DNA from: Linderina pennispora
Lineage: Eukaryota > Kickxellomycota > Kickxellomycetes > Kickxellales > Kickxellaceae
Length of the DNA stretch: 64,000 nucleotides
Assembly (NCBI RefSeq): GCF_002104995.1
Contig: NW_024468256.1
Coordinates: 516,001-580,000, forward strand
Reading direction: 5' to 3'
The position numbers and the translations under genes were made by a program. Under the pieces are notes generated by a model. The model searched no databases, was not told where the DNA came from, and saw only the letters and a list, made by a program, of their open reading frames with translations. Below are positions 41,502 to 52,651 of this stretch, one piece after another. Position 1 is the stretch's first letter; each line of letters opens with the position of its first letter.

Positions 41502-44500
41502 TCACTCGGGGACCTTCCAGGCGACCTGGGCGCCCATGTCGTAGATGGAGTCGAGCAGATTCTCGCAGCCGTCCTCGGGATCGGCCTCGACGCACTCCTT
41601 GTATTTCTCGTAGACGCTGAGAGTCGCCTGGGCATCCTCGACACTGGAGTGCTCGCCTGCCTGGATGGTCTTGTGGCACAGGAACCAGTACAGGAACTTG
41701 AGCGCAATCGGCCGCATATGCGTGCGCGACTGGAACAGCACCATGGTGTCGCGGCGCTGCGGCATCGGCACCACAATATCGATCACGCGGAAGTCGTGCT
41801 TCAGCCCGTGGCCGATAACCACGCACCCGGCGTCCACCAGGAGCCGCAGCTTCTTGTAGGCCTCCTTCAGCGTCGACAGCTTGAACCGCGACACCCCAGG
41901 CACCAGGTCGCCCTCGTGGATGCCAGAGTACGCGGTGGCCAGATCGGCGATCGGCGTCGTGGTGGCCACGTAGTCGTCGACGAACGGAACGCCGTACATG
42001 GGCCCGGGCGTGGCCCTGACCAGACTCAGCCGCGCCAGCTGGTGGATCGGCGGCCGGTGCATCTCCTGCGTACCGTCGCTAAACACCTCCGTCTTGGCCT
42101 CCTCCAGAACCACAAACTCTGCGTCAAACGCATACTGGAACCCAGGCCCCAGCTGCGCTGCCTCGTCCTTGGTCAATGGCACTGCTCCGTTGCGCTTCTG
42201 TGTGCCGCGCGCACTGCTGCGCCGGTTCGACGCCGGCTTGTCCAGCGACGACGCCGGCTGCGTCAGAATCCGCGTGCTGATCCGGTACGGGAATCGCCGC
42301 TTGATTAGATTCACTGCGTTGGCCAGCGGCGCCCGCGACGTGTTTGCGTACATGGCAAACGACGGTGCCCGCCATGCGTCGCCCAGACCCGCTACTGCCG
42401 CTTGTGCTGCCGGCTGCACTAGGAAGTCGTTGAACAGCAGCCAGCCGTCGGGCGAATCCGGATCCCGCACGTGCGCTACCAGGTGCTCCGGCCCACGCGC
42501 TGTATCGCGGATGCTCGACACCACCGCCACAAGCTCAAAGTTGCCCTCCCGGTTCTCGCCGACCTTGACACGTGCGCTCTTGTTGCTGGTCACTGTCAGA
42601 TCCAGGCGCATCGGCAGCGTGAAGCGCCAGGGCTCAGCGCCAGCATTGCCGCCGCCTGCCGGTGTCATCGGCGTCGGCGCGCTGTTCGTAGGCACAGTGC
42701 CTGTGCTGGGCGCGTCAACTGCAGAAAAGTTGACCGCCAGGTACCCGCTGGGCACGCGCGTCATGTACTTTTCGGTTTGCAGCAGCTGGAACTTCTTGCA
42801 TTGCGCGCACCACGCGCGCGTGGTCTCGGTCTTGCTCAGTGCCTGCTCGATCAGCTCTGCCACGCCCTGCCGGCTCTTGCGGCGCCCCAGCTCCGCGCGC
42901 TTGACCGACGCCGAGCCGCCCGCCAGCAGCGTGGCCAGGTCTGCTGAGCCGTACGGCGAGTCCAGGTCCACCGCGAATACGTGCGAGTCGCGCGACTGCT
43001 GGCTGGAGCATACCGGACACGTGGTCTGTGTCGCCTGCGGAAACCCGACAATCGCCTCCACCACCCGCTTGCTCATGCCCGGGCCCTGCCCCGTGATCCC
43101 CAGCGCCGCGCACTCGTTGTTCGCCTGCTCCAGCACAAACCGCAGCAGCCGCTGCGTCAGCACGCTGTACGACACTCCGTCCGTCGGGTTGCCGTGCGCG
43201 TCCTCCAGCAACGCCAGGGCCACTGCCTCGGGACGCTGCTGGATCACGTGTAGCAGATGTGTCGCATGGCAGCTGGCTCCCTCCGCTGTCTCCAGCATGC
43301 GGAACAGCAGCCCCAGCTGGCACGTCAGACAGAGCGGCTCTGGGCAGTCTGTCGCGCAGTGCGACAGCGCGATCTCACGCAGCTCCGGCATAAAGAACAG
43401 CACCTGCAGCAGCGCATTCGCATACGAGTTGGTGATGTTGCCCTCCAGCCCGCCCCACCGCGTCGCATTGTACAGCGAGAAGTCAAAGTCCTCCACTCCG
43501 AACCGCGAGTACTCAATCCGCATCTGCTGCAGATGCGTCGGCACCTTTCCCACAACCCCAGACGATGACGGCGCTGGCGAGCTGCGCGACACCGTGTCGA
43601 ATGACGCCGTGCGTCCGCCATTCAGCAGTGGTAGCGCTGCTGCCGCAGGCACCGGCGATGACACCTGCTGTTGCTGCTGGATGTACTCGGCCGTCTCCCG
43701 CCCCATCCCGCACCGCCGCTGCACTGAAATGAACTTTGACCGGCCCTGTGTCAGCTCATCGTCATCCGTCACCCCCTCTCGCCACCGCCGCCGCCATCCC
43801 ATCCCATACGGCTGCTGGTTGCGCTTGGTCGTGCGCGGATTCGGTGCATATCCGACTCCATCCATGTGCTTCAAGTTGCCTAGGATGTTCGGGTCCACAT
43901 ACGAACACGGCCGCCCCACATCATACAACGTGTCTACCGAAAGCCGCGACAGCAAGGGCTCGGTGTACTCCGGCATGTACACATAGGATAGCGGCACCAA
44001 CTCATTGTCAATGTCGATCCCGCACGTTGTGTACGCTCTGGCATGCTGCTCCTCAGACATGACCGTCGGAGGCACCTCGCCGCCATTGCTCATGATTATG
44101 TTGGACTTGTTGGCCCAGACGTGCACCATGCCGTCGGTATCCGACACCACTGCCACCGACTCCGTCGGCGACACACTGAACCCCGACATGTATGCGTACT
44201 CACTGAGTACTGGCTCAATAAAGTCCGCTGACGGCTCAAGCACATTCGACAGCGGCCGTGACTCGGCATACCCGCTGTCATAGCACACCCACAGGTCCCC
44301 GCCTGTCACCTGCAGCTTGCTGGGCACACCCTCGCAGACAATCTCATCCACGGCCGCCGTCAGCTTGCGCACATCATACACCTTGATCGTCGACCCCGGC
44401 ACCATCTCATACGATGTCGACGCATCCATTGACATGCCACACGCAAACAGGGTGTGGTCGTGCAATGCAATATCTGACACCGGCCCGAGTACGCCGACAC

Positions 44501-45052
44501 TGCCTGCGTAACCTTGAACGCCGCCCGCGGATCCCGCACTGCCAGCGTGCCCGTCATGGTCGCCAGCGTCAGCGCCTGCGACGTGTAGTCCATGGCTGTC
44601 GTCGACAGCTCCATCGTGAACCGCTTCATGATCGTGCCCTGGCCCAGCGTCACCACTGCCGCCCCGCCCGAGGTTGTGCACGTGATAAACTCGGTCTGAG
44701 TATGCTGGTTCACCGCGCTGCCCGTAAACACATCGTTCGCCGACGTCGTCTTGCCATATACCTTGCATCCGCCGCTCGTGCGCAGCTGCACCGAGTCGTC
44801 GCTGCGCACCAGCACGCTGTTCTGAAGCCCGTGCAGCTGCCGAATCGGCGAATGCGAGCACACGCAGATTGCTTGCTTCTCCAGCTCCTCATTGGGCCCT
44901 CCTAGCATGTACGCTGTAACGCGGCCGCCGATATCGCCTGCGTACAGCAGCTCCGACTGCTGGTCAAATGCCAGTGCGGACACCGGCCATACCGCCCCTG
45001 AGCCCTCGAATACATCGAAATTCTGTGCGTACTCATACCACGACGAGCCCAT
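41502..45052 (-). CDS. PAN2: Pan2, catalytic subunit of the Pan2-Pan3 poly(A) nuclease
   Basis: Cytoplasmic mRNA deadenylase. Start MGSSWYEYAQNF at 45052. Residues about 1-330 form a beta-propeller (PVSALAFDQQSELLYAGDIG, GPVSDIALHDHTLFACGMSM). Next is a linker that would bind Pan3, then a catalytically dead UCH domain (GGLEGNITNSYANALLQVLF in place of the active-site Cys). A C-terminal DEDD exonuclease follows: FDAEFV near residue 980, IGHGLKHDFRVIDI, and HSSVEDAQATLSVYEKY. The frame breaks near 44482: YSG in one frame and PVSDIA in another, as if one base (a C in GGGCC) were missing. Adding one base gives exactly 1,183 residues, the usual Pan2 size. This is the only break that looks like a deletion rather than an insertion. 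Confidence 0.95.
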
Positions 45053-45218
45053 TGTGAAAAATAGTCGAACCTGATTTAACAGAAAATTGGCAACAAAAGA
45101 AAAAGCGGAGCCTGAGGAAAAAGCCCCGAATAAAAGAAACTGCCTTGAGCCAATACGCCCCGATGCTGCTTGCGCCGCCGATGAACTTTGAGGCCTGGTA
45201 CTCTCTGGTACATCACTA

Positions 45219-45950
45219 CTACGCTGCCGATTCGGCTGTGCCCTGCTGGGGCCGGTCGCCCCTCGGTTCATCGTTACTACGGGCGCTCTTCATGACGAAC
45301 TCCTTGACTTTCCCCACTGCATACCAGTCGTCGGCCTCAGTCTTCGCGTAGTTTGGACTCATATAGCCCTCGCTTCCACACTTTGGATTATCAGCCCCAC
45401 AGCTGTCAAAGTCAATCAGAAAGAGGTTCCCATCGTGGACCATGATGTTCTTTGGGTTGATATCCCCATGGACAACTCCAACCGAGTGAATGTATCTCAC
45501 AGCATCCTCGAGCTGTTCAACAAGCCGCTGTGGGCTGTCTATCACAGCGTCTTCTAGCGGCTCGCTGTACTCATCGAGAACGATCCCTGTGACCAGGTTA
45601 TCCTCGACCTGGCAGCCATGGTACTTGCAGATATTCGGATGTCCACTCCCCAGCTTCTCGTAGGCCTCAATCTCGTTTCGCATGGTGACTACGTATGAGT
45701 TATCCAGCGCGTAGTAGTCTGAAATCGGGGTCTTGACGTGCTTTCCTTCAACCGAGCCACTGGCCATCTTGTAGCCCTTGTACTCTGGGCAGAGCTTCGT
45801 CCTATCCACTCTATCCCCAGCAATATCGGGTGTGAACTTTACCATCTCATTGCTAGTTTTATTGTACCAGTTCCCCTCTTGGTCCTTGAAGTTGAGGGAG
45901 TGGTACGTGTTACCCTCCGTATACACGGTTAAGGCAGATATTATTTCCAT
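45219..45950 (-). CDS. Small divergent protein kinase-like protein
   Basis: 243 residues. The C-terminal two-thirds looks like a reduced kinase domain: MRNEIEAYEKLGSGHPNICK (alphaC-like Glu and beta-4), HSVGVVHGDINPKNIMVHDG (catalytic loop with HGD in place of HRD and the KN dyad), and LFLIDFDSCG (DFD in place of DFG). GSEGYMSPNYAKTEADDWYA resembles the APE and alphaF region. A canonical glycine loop and VAIK lysine are not obvious in the N-terminal part (GNWYNKTSNEMVKF). Similar HGD/DFD kinase-like proteins occur in several fungal and mobile-element contexts; whether this one is active is uncertain. No frame errors seen. Confidence 0.65.
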   Translation of the reverse strand: MEIISALTVYTEGNTYHSLNFKDQEGNWYNKTSNEMVKFTPDIAGDRVDRTKLCPEYKGYKMASGSVEGKHVKTPISDYYALDNSYVVTMRNEIEAYEKLGSGHPNICKYHGCQVEDNLVTGIVLDEYSEPLEDAVIDSPQRLVEQLEDAVRYIHSVGVVHGDINPKNIMVHDGNLFLIDFDSCGADNPKCGSEGYMSPNYAKTEADDWYAVGKVKEFVMKSARSNDEPRGDRPQQGTAESAA

Positions 45951-46329
45951 GACCTGTAGCCTGTATACTGTCCAGTTTGGTTGGTATCTCTAGAAGTGTG
46001 AGACGCAAGAAAGAGGGAAGCGATGTCTCAGTTCAACGGACACGAAAGCGCCCCTTTTAACAAGATCTCCGACCCCAGAAGCAGTGCTGCGGCTATCCAA
46101 CTATACCAAGCGCCTGCCTGTGCTGGCATCCGAATCCGCCTAAGCCACCAAATAATACAATACAATCCACGAATGCGATGGCTGCGGCATAGAACAATCT
46201 TAGCATATAGCGACCAAGGGTCTACATATGGTGGCTTTGTGTGCTACACCAGACATGGCCAATACACGCATTGCATGACCGCCGATATATGCTCCATGGC
46301 TACACAACGCTGAGTCGTCTTTTATTGAT
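45951..46329. other. Intergenic upstream of the kinase-like gene
   Basis: No supported gene. A 96-codon plus-strand frame from 46023 has no recognisable domain or coding bias and faces the 3' end of Atp11. Confidence 0.45.
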
Positions 46330-47278
46330 CTAGTCCAGCTTCTGAGCAGCCTCCATCAGCTCATTGTAGTCGAACTCCTCAGGCTTGTGGTTGAATTTTT
46401 CCAAAATCCGACGCTTCTCCTCCCCGCCAGTGACATAGAACTGCTGCATCTGCAGGGCCAAATACTGGGCATTCGACGTATCAATCATCTTGCTCTTGTC
46501 GTCAAGCTCACCGCGCATCAGCACGACGCCCTTCGAGTCCATCAGATCCGTGTAATGTGTCAGCGTCAGGTACGGCCGCGCGTTGATCGTGTTGGTCTTG
46601 TACTCGAGCAATGACGTGAAGTACACCTGGTGGTAGTCAAACTGCATGAAAAAGAACTCGACGCCCTCCTCGCGCGGCAAGGGAATAACAAACAGCGGGT
46701 TCTTGCTCGCAGTCTTCAGCAGGTCCTTGTAGGTAGAGGCTGGGATTGCCGCCGAGATCGTGTCCTTTGTCGCATGGTACTGGTTCCAGATGTGGCCGAC
46801 CTCCTCGGACGCCTTGTCGGCCAGCAGATCAGTGCGCATGATCTCATCAAGAGACTTCACGCCCGGCGGCAAGTTGTTTGCACTTAGGTTCGAGCTCCTG
46901 TCAAGCGGGCGCTCGGATTTGGCTGCTGCAGTCTGCGCGGCATTTGGCGCAGTTGTCGGCTGTTTGCCTGATGGCTGTGCGTCCGATTGCTTGGTCGCAG
47001 TTTTTTGGCTTTGCTCGGCTGCCTTCTGCTCCTCCTCCCTGATCTTTTGCTTCAGCTCCTCGATTGAGTCCAGGCCGCGCACCTTGGCCTGCTGCAGCAT
47101 CTTTTCGCGGTACTTTTCTTCGTAATCGGGCACATTCGGACATGCGCATGGCGCCAAAGCGAGGCCCCAGCGGCAACAGCGACTGCATGGACAGGGGCGA
47201 GGCATGGCTGGCCAGACGCGTGGCGGTGTTGAGCCGGGCAAGCATTTTGCCGGCAATGGGTCTGTAGGCAGGCAGCAT
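46330..47278 (-). CDS. ATP11: Atp11, F1-ATPase assembly chaperone (mitochondrial)
   Basis: Binds free F1 beta subunits and prevents their aggregation until F1 is assembled in the matrix. The start at 47278, MLPAYRPIAGKMLARLNTAT, is an Arg-containing presequence. A one-base shift near 47137 separates FGAMRMS from NVPDYEEKYREKM, the conserved Atp11 opening. Removing one base gives exactly 315 residues. After a Gln/Ala-rich linker come LDEIMRTDLLADKASEEVGH with IWNQYH, and then NPLFVIPLPREEGVEFFFMQ and TLTHYTDLMDSKGVVLMRGE, the family's beta-binding domain. The C-terminus is EEFDYNELMEAAQKLD. Confidence 0.93.
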
Positions 47279-47528
47279 TCTGCAAGTATGCAAAAAGTGA
47301 GAATATGCGACAAGCAAGTGGAAGAGAGCAGCGCTGACGATAAGGGCCGGTTCCACGCTGTCGTGCCTGCTTATAGAAGGGCGTTTGATCTGATGGGCTC
47401 TGATCGTGATCAGCGTGGTACCAGTACCCTTCAACCAGAGTAAAAAAAAAATCGATTTCGATCATTAGCTCTTTATTTCTCAACTTGCAGTATACAGCAC
47501 ATTCATTCGCCCATTTTCTATTCTTGTA

Positions 47529-49262
47529 ATGTCGGTCCGCAGCGAAACCGCAACAAAAGCGACCTTCAAAGGAGACCGGTGAAGACTATATCGGACTGGC
47601 GGAATCGTCGTCAGAGTCAGAGGTGTCGGACACAGAGCCAGCACCCGTTGTAGCGGGCACAAAGCGCAAGGCGCCGGAGGACGACCTAGAAGACAGTGAG
47701 GCATTGCCGGCAGCAACCACCTATGAAAAGTGCTACAACGGACAGCCACTTCCGCCATGGCTGCACGGCAAGCAGCGACTGGGCAAGGGCAGCAAGCCGG
47801 CGATCAGCGACATGCTGAACGAGGAGGTGAAGGATTTTGTCGATTTTATCTCGCCAACAGGCGAGGAACGGCAAATGCGGCAGTGGGTGATTGACCGGAT
47901 CCAGCGCGTGCTGGACGGGCTGAAGATGGTGGGCGTGGAGGCGAAGGCGTTTTGCTTTGGCAGTTTCAGCACCAACCTGTTCCTGCCAACGTCGGACATT
48001 GACATGACGGTGATGATATACGATAAGGGCACGACGCGGGTAGCAAGCAGATATGCCACAAAAGACTCGGTGAGGAAGTTTCTGTACACGCTGGCGCACG
48101 AGCTCAAGCGCTCCACCTTCGCGTCCAAGTGCGAAGTCATTGCCAAGGCGCGTGTGCCGATTATCAAGACGCATGAGAATGTCACCGGATATGCAGTTGA
48201 CATCTCGGTGAATGCTGACAGCGGTCTGGGATCGGCCAGGGTGCAAAAGTCGTTCTCTGAGCACGTTTACCCAAAGACCCTGCGCAGCATTGTGCTGGTA
48301 ATCAAGCAGTTTTTGTCGCAGCGGATCGATGAACGAGGTGTACACCTGGCGGCCTGGGCTCGTATGCGATCACGCTGCTGGTGGTCAGCTTCTTGCAGAA
48401 TCACCCGCGTGTGCGCTCGGGCGGACTCGATCTGTATGAGAACATGGGTGTGCTTCTGACCGAGTTCTTTGAGCTGTATGGCAAGCGGTTCAACTATGAC
48501 AACGTGGGCATCAGCGTTAGAGACAGCGGCAACTACTTTGACAAACGCAGTCGCAACATGCTGAATGTGGGCCAGCCGTACCTGCTGGCGATCGAGGATC
48601 CGTGCGACGAGACAAACGACGTGACCAAGGGCACGTACGGAATCAGCCGGATCAAGCAGACATTTGCAGGCGCTTATGACCTGCTCAACAACGCCATCTA
48701 CGCGTACCACCAGACACGCAAGTTCGGCGAGCCCATCAACAGCACACTCAAGGCGACAGCCGTGCCCGAACAGCCGGGCTCGAAGCGGTCGAAAAACAAT
48801 AAGGGTGGCAAGTCAAACCGGAAGTCGGCCAAACTGTTCAACGACGATCCGTGGGCGCCTGTTTCGTTCCTGTCCAGCATCCTGAAGGTCAACCAGTCGG
48901 TGGTCACAGCCCGACAGCGCATCATTGCCACCTTCCACAAGGGCACGATGCAGCGCATTCTCGGCGTGTCGTACAACCCGGTTATTGTGAATCTGGCAGA
49001 GGGTGACTCGAATGGAATCGGGTCGGTGTCGGCACCGGCATCAAATCCGCCATCCAACCCACCCAGCGCCCCGCCGACTGCGCCGGTATCTGAACCTGAG
49101 AATGATGCCGAGGTTATCAGTGACGACGGCGACGACGGCGACGACGGCTACGATAGTGTGGATAGCCAGGAAGCCGACGATTTGAGGATGCTGCAGCAAG
49201 CTTTTGGGAACACCACCAAGGACCCAATTGTGATCCCGAGCGACAGTGACTTTGAAGAATAA
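47529..49262 (+). CDS. TRF4: Trf4/Cid14-type non-canonical poly(A) polymerase
   Basis: Nuclear poly(A) polymerase that tags RNA for exosome decay; with Mtr4 it forms TRAMP in yeast. Start MSVRSETATKATFKGD. Shifts near 47575, 48330 and 48350 break the frame; together they are a multiple of three and give 576 residues. DYIGLAESSSESEVS and an acidic start precede the nucleotidyltransferase. That domain has FGSFSTNLFLPTSDIDMTV (GS...DxD catalytic Asp), GYAVDISVNADSG (third Asp), and the rejoined MNEVYTGGLGSYAITLLVVS motif. The PAP-associated part has LYGKRFNYDNVGISV and INRLKQTF-like RIKQTFAGAYDLLNN. The C-terminus is basic, then Pro/Ser-rich and acidic (DDGDDGDDGYDSV). Confidence 0.92.
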
Positions 49263-50511
49263 TAGCCTGACGCTCCAAGTAAATACATTGCGCCATTTGA
49301 CAGTACGGTTGCGCTTCCCAGAGCTCGGGTGGCTAGTAAAGCGAGAAAGGAGGGGGGCATAGGGGTGGGTGACCCATGCAACTGGTGGCGCCTGCGATTG
49401 TCGACTCGCCACCAGCAAATGGCGGCAATTCTGTTTTGACCGGCCCGCCAGGACGCTTTCCCCTCCCGCCACTGTTCCCCAACGGCCACCAGAAGTTGAC
49501 TCATGTCACCCGAAGGTGGTGTAGCGGAGATGTCTGCGCTTTATTGACTAGAAGCTTTTCGCATAAACAGGAGGCATGCCGGTAGACATGGTGGCAAAAT
49601 CCCATCGGGCAATCCAGTTGCGCCACTCTGGTAACACACTCGCCCAGATCCAACAATATTCTCCGACACAACCGCAGGCGAAAAAATAACAGTGGCAAGT
49701 GGTGGCCGCTCTATGTTGGTGAAAATGCTGGTATTTTTAACAACAGCGCTTGACGAGTCACTAAAAATCAAAAATTGCGCTAGCACGTTACTGCGCTTTT
49801 TTATCTACGTTGCTGCGGTGATATGTTGCAATATCGGACAGCGCAGCAGTAACCGGTTTCACCATCATGAACTCGGAAGCTGCACTGGATCGGAAGCTCC
49901 CTGTTGCCCTAATTGACACTGCAAGCTACAGAGTGACAAGATCCCACCCATGAATGACTGTCGAGGGGTCTGTTATGAATCCAGGACCGCCAACCAGCCT
50001 GCACGGCATAGGAAGGAAAATAATAAATAAAAAAGGTGCCACTCCCTCCACCGGGTTGTGCTCACTTGGCAAGGCCCGGTATAGCGCCACAGCATGATTG
50101 AACCAAATGCCACCTCCTTCCGATACCTGGAGAGAATAGGGAACACTAGACAGTAACGTATTATTTTTCTCTTCGCACACACAGCCCTATCATTTTGCTC
50201 TCGTACTTTTTGCTGCAACCGCTTCGCATACGCTGCGTTCTATGGCGGAACGAGAACAGAAACGCTGGAGGCGCAAAAGCCCAAGGCTTTTCCCTTGCTC
50301 ACAAGACTGCTCCACGACACGAGCAATATCTCCGTTCGAATATAAATACTCGCATGCGGCGAGAGGTTTGTGCTTTTTTCCTCAAGCACTTTGCATTTCA
50401 TTCATTTTTATTTCTCCGTTCAGCCGATTCCACCGCTTGTTTCCAGCCTTGGTTCCGGTTCAATACACCTGCTACGCACTGATACCACCCAACCACCCTC
50501 CATCTAATATC
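49263..50511. other. Intergenic, ending in the promoter of the 34-codon ORF
   Basis: No supported gene from 49263 to about 50180. The 3' part has a TATAAATA at 50341-50348 and a pyrimidine-rich leader (TTTTTTCCTC, TTATTTCTCC) leading to the small ORF at 50512. Confidence 0.5.
50341..50348 (+). promoter_or_regulatory. TATA box upstream of the 34-codon ORF
   Basis: TATAAATA in a GAATATAAATACTC context about 165 nt before the ATG at 50512. Confidence 0.5.
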
Positions 50512-50616
50512 ATGAGCCCGTTTGTCACCTTTGGCCAGGACCGCGACGTCAACACCTGCGATCCCCGTGGTGGGATCTCTATCGAGGAGGCCAGGGAATA
50601 CTCCATCTACGTGTAA
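50512..50616 (+). CDS. 34-residue small protein (candidate)
   Basis: Not recognised. A short ORF with a codon pattern like the neighbouring genes (third-position C/G), beginning MSPFVTFGQDRDVNTCDP and ending REYSIYV before TAA. It is preceded by a TATA box, a CT-rich leader like those of well-expressed genes here, and a TAATATC context at the ATG. In its own frame the sequence stays open upstream to 50242 but without coding character. It could be a genuine microprotein, the last exon of an unseen gene, or a transcript leader ORF. Confidence 0.35.
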   Translation: MSPFVTFGQDRDVNTCDPRGGISIEEAREYSIYV

Positions 50617-51101
50617 CCAAAAAGCTTTACATTTGCTCGTCGCTCTCTTGCATAAACTACCCATCCAATAAATAGCTGCATCTGCATTTTTCACCCCTCT
50701 CTTCCGTGCAATGTTTCTGGTACATGTGAGAAGGATGGAATTAGAAAGGCGGAGGCGGGGTAAAGTGTGCAATGCTCTGTGAGAAAGCGCCCTGGATATG
50801 CCATTACGACGCACCCTCCAGCCTGGCCATGGACAGGAGAGTTCTCTTACCAATAACCGCCCCTGCCACATCAATATCAGTGGGTATCATGCACAAGGAC
50901 ATGCACTCTGTCCAGAACAGCCGGCAGATAGACTCTTGTAGCCATGTTCAGTCATAACACGCACTTCCGGCCCTACTGTTGTGATCAGGTGCCAAGAGCA
51001 CATAAATAGCAGGGGATACCTGCTTAACGGTGCACCATACATTGGGGTATTTTTATTCTGCACGCCACGCAAAGAGAGCGTGTCGCATGCATGGTCAACA
51101 A
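50617..51101. other. Intergenic between the small ORF and the pseudouridine synthase
   Basis: No supported gene. Open frames of about 60 codons only. Confidence 0.45.
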
Positions 51102-52334
51102 TTAGGCTTGCTTTTGCTCAGTGGGAATGTTTTTGGCAGCCTCCTTGGCCCACTCCGGCAGCTCGGTTGCGTACGACCATCCGGGCCCACTGTACCGCCA
51201 TGCATGCAGCCAGATGCACAGCTGATCCGGACGCGGATCCGGGTACGCCGGGATCGAGCACTTGTCGCACACACGGTCGCCCTCGCCCCGCTCTATTTCC
51301 TCCTGCAGGTCCTTCCACTTCTCCATCCGGCGCACCAGCGGAATCCACGCTTCGCCATTAGCCGCCGACAGTCCGCTTGGCGCCGGAGCATCATCGCATT
51401 GCGTATCCGAAGGCAGCTCGCCCTGCTTGCCCATCTGATCTCCCCACACTGCGGCGTTGCAGTAGAGCGGGTCGTTGGCAATGGGGTAGCCCAGGTACTG
51501 CAGGTGCACGCGGATCTGGTGCGTCCGCCCCGTCTTGGGCTTGCAGTACACGATGCTGTGCGAGCCGTCAGTGTGAAGTCGCTCGAACTCTGTTAGCGAG
51601 GGCTTGCCTTCAGACTTGTCCACGCAGTTCAGACTCAGCTTGTGCGCGATTACGCGGATCGGCTGGTCGCAGACAATCTTGCCTTCAGGGAACTCGCCCT
51701 TGACCTTGCAGATATACTCTTTCTGGATCCGGTGCTCCACCATCTGGCGCTCGACTATGCGTGCCATGTCGGCATTCAGCCCGATCAGCATCAAGCCAGA
51801 TGTCAGCCGATCGAGTCGGTTGACAGGAAACAGCTTCGCATATCCATGCTTGAGTTCCAGGATCTTGATCACAGAGTTGTAGTTGTACCGACCGCTCGGG
51901 TGCACTGGAATGCTTCCTGGCTTGTCCACCACCAGCATTCCCTCCTCGGTCTCGCGCACAATTTGCAGCGGCTGCGGCGTGACTGGCGGCTCGTGTCGGT
52001 GGATCTTGTGAGTGACAAGATCGCTGTTGCGGATAACTGTGTCGGGCGTGACGCGCTTTTCGTTGATCTCAATCAGACCGTCCATGATCGCCTTCTCGTA
52101 GTAAGTTGAGTCGCGGTCGCGGAATTCTTTGACAAACACCTCCAAGATTGTGCGCCCAACCCACCGCCCCTTGGCGTACGTCGAGTACTTGTGGAAGTAC
52201 GGGTGAATCCGCTGCAGGCCACCCTCCTCGTAGTACAGCTCAGAGGCCCTGGGGGCTGGCGATTCCTCCTTCGCCACCTTGTTGCCACGACGGCCCTTGT
52301 CGTTCTTGTCGTCTAAAGGGTGCTTCCTTCCCAT
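51102..52334 (-). CDS. RluA-family tRNA/rRNA pseudouridine synthase (Pus8/Pus9/RPUSD2-like)
   Basis: Converts uridine to pseudouridine in structured RNA; yeast members act on tRNA position 32. 410 residues from MGRKHPLDDKNDKGRRGNKV (basic tail) at 52334. YYEEGGLQRIHPYFHKYSTY and VGRTILEVFVKEFRDRDSTY with EINEKRVTPDTVI form an S4-like region. The catalytic core has MLVVDKPGSIPVHPSGRYNY, LFPVNRLDRLTSGLMLIGL (catalytic Asp in NRLDRLTSG), and CKPKTGRTHQIRVHLQYLGY with PIANDPLY. A C-terminal CDKCSIPAYPDPRPDQLCIW pair of cysteines may bind zinc, as in the Pus8/9-like branch. No frame errors seen. Confidence 0.9.
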   Translation of the reverse strand: MGRKHPLDDKNDKGRRGNKVAKEESPAPRASELYYEEGGLQRIHPYFHKYSTYAKGRWVGRTILEVFVKEFRDRDSTYYEKAIMDGLIEINEKRVTPDTVIRNSDLVTHKIHRHEPPVTPQPLQIVRETEEGMLVVDKPGSIPVHPSGRYNYNSVIKILELKHGYAKLFPVNRLDRLTSGLMLIGLNADMARIVERQMVEHRIQKEYICKVKGEFPEGKIVCDQPIRVIAHKLSLNCVDKSEGKPSLTEFERLHTDGSHSIVYCKPKTGRTHQIRVHLQYLGYPIANDPLYCNAAVWGDQMGKQGELPSDTQCDDAPAPSGLSAANGEAWIPLVRRMEKWKDLQEEIERGEGDRVCDKCSIPAYPDPRPDQLCIWLHAWRYSGPGWSYATELPEWAKEAAKNIPTEQKQA

Positions 52335-52651
52335 TTTTAAACCTCGAAAATAGATAGAGGGCAGATGTGCTGAAAAGACAATCTGCCAACTATCGGCAAA
52401 AAATTGGTCAGGCGAATCCCCATTTTTCCGGGCAATTGCCAACTATGGAGACATTGTGTTTTCCCGTCTCTACGCCACACCCATGCGCTCTCCTCACCGC
52501 GCCTCCTTTGCCGTGTGCATGGTCAAGACTTTGGAGACAAAAACATTTATTCAAGCAATCAAGTACCGGGTATTTCTTGAGAGCAGTCAGCCACACTGAG
52601 AGCCGGCTGAGCCATGCATATTTCTGGCACTAGCATGTATCTTGGCTGATG
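52335..52651. other. Intergenic upstream of the pseudouridine synthase
   Basis: About 320 nt with no supported gene; should contain the promoter of the minus-strand pseudouridine synthase. Confidence 0.45.

Noticed and set aside
42000-43986. 662-codon plus-strand open frame over Pan2
   Set aside because: It is antisense to conserved Pan2 blocks; its composition reflects GC-rich codons on the other strand.
1-49262. Programmed +1 ribosomal frameshifting as the cause of the many frame breaks
   Set aside because: The sites share no common slippery motif or hungry codon, several occur within tens of bases of each other, Pan2 needs the opposite correction, and simple base removal in homopolymers explains them.
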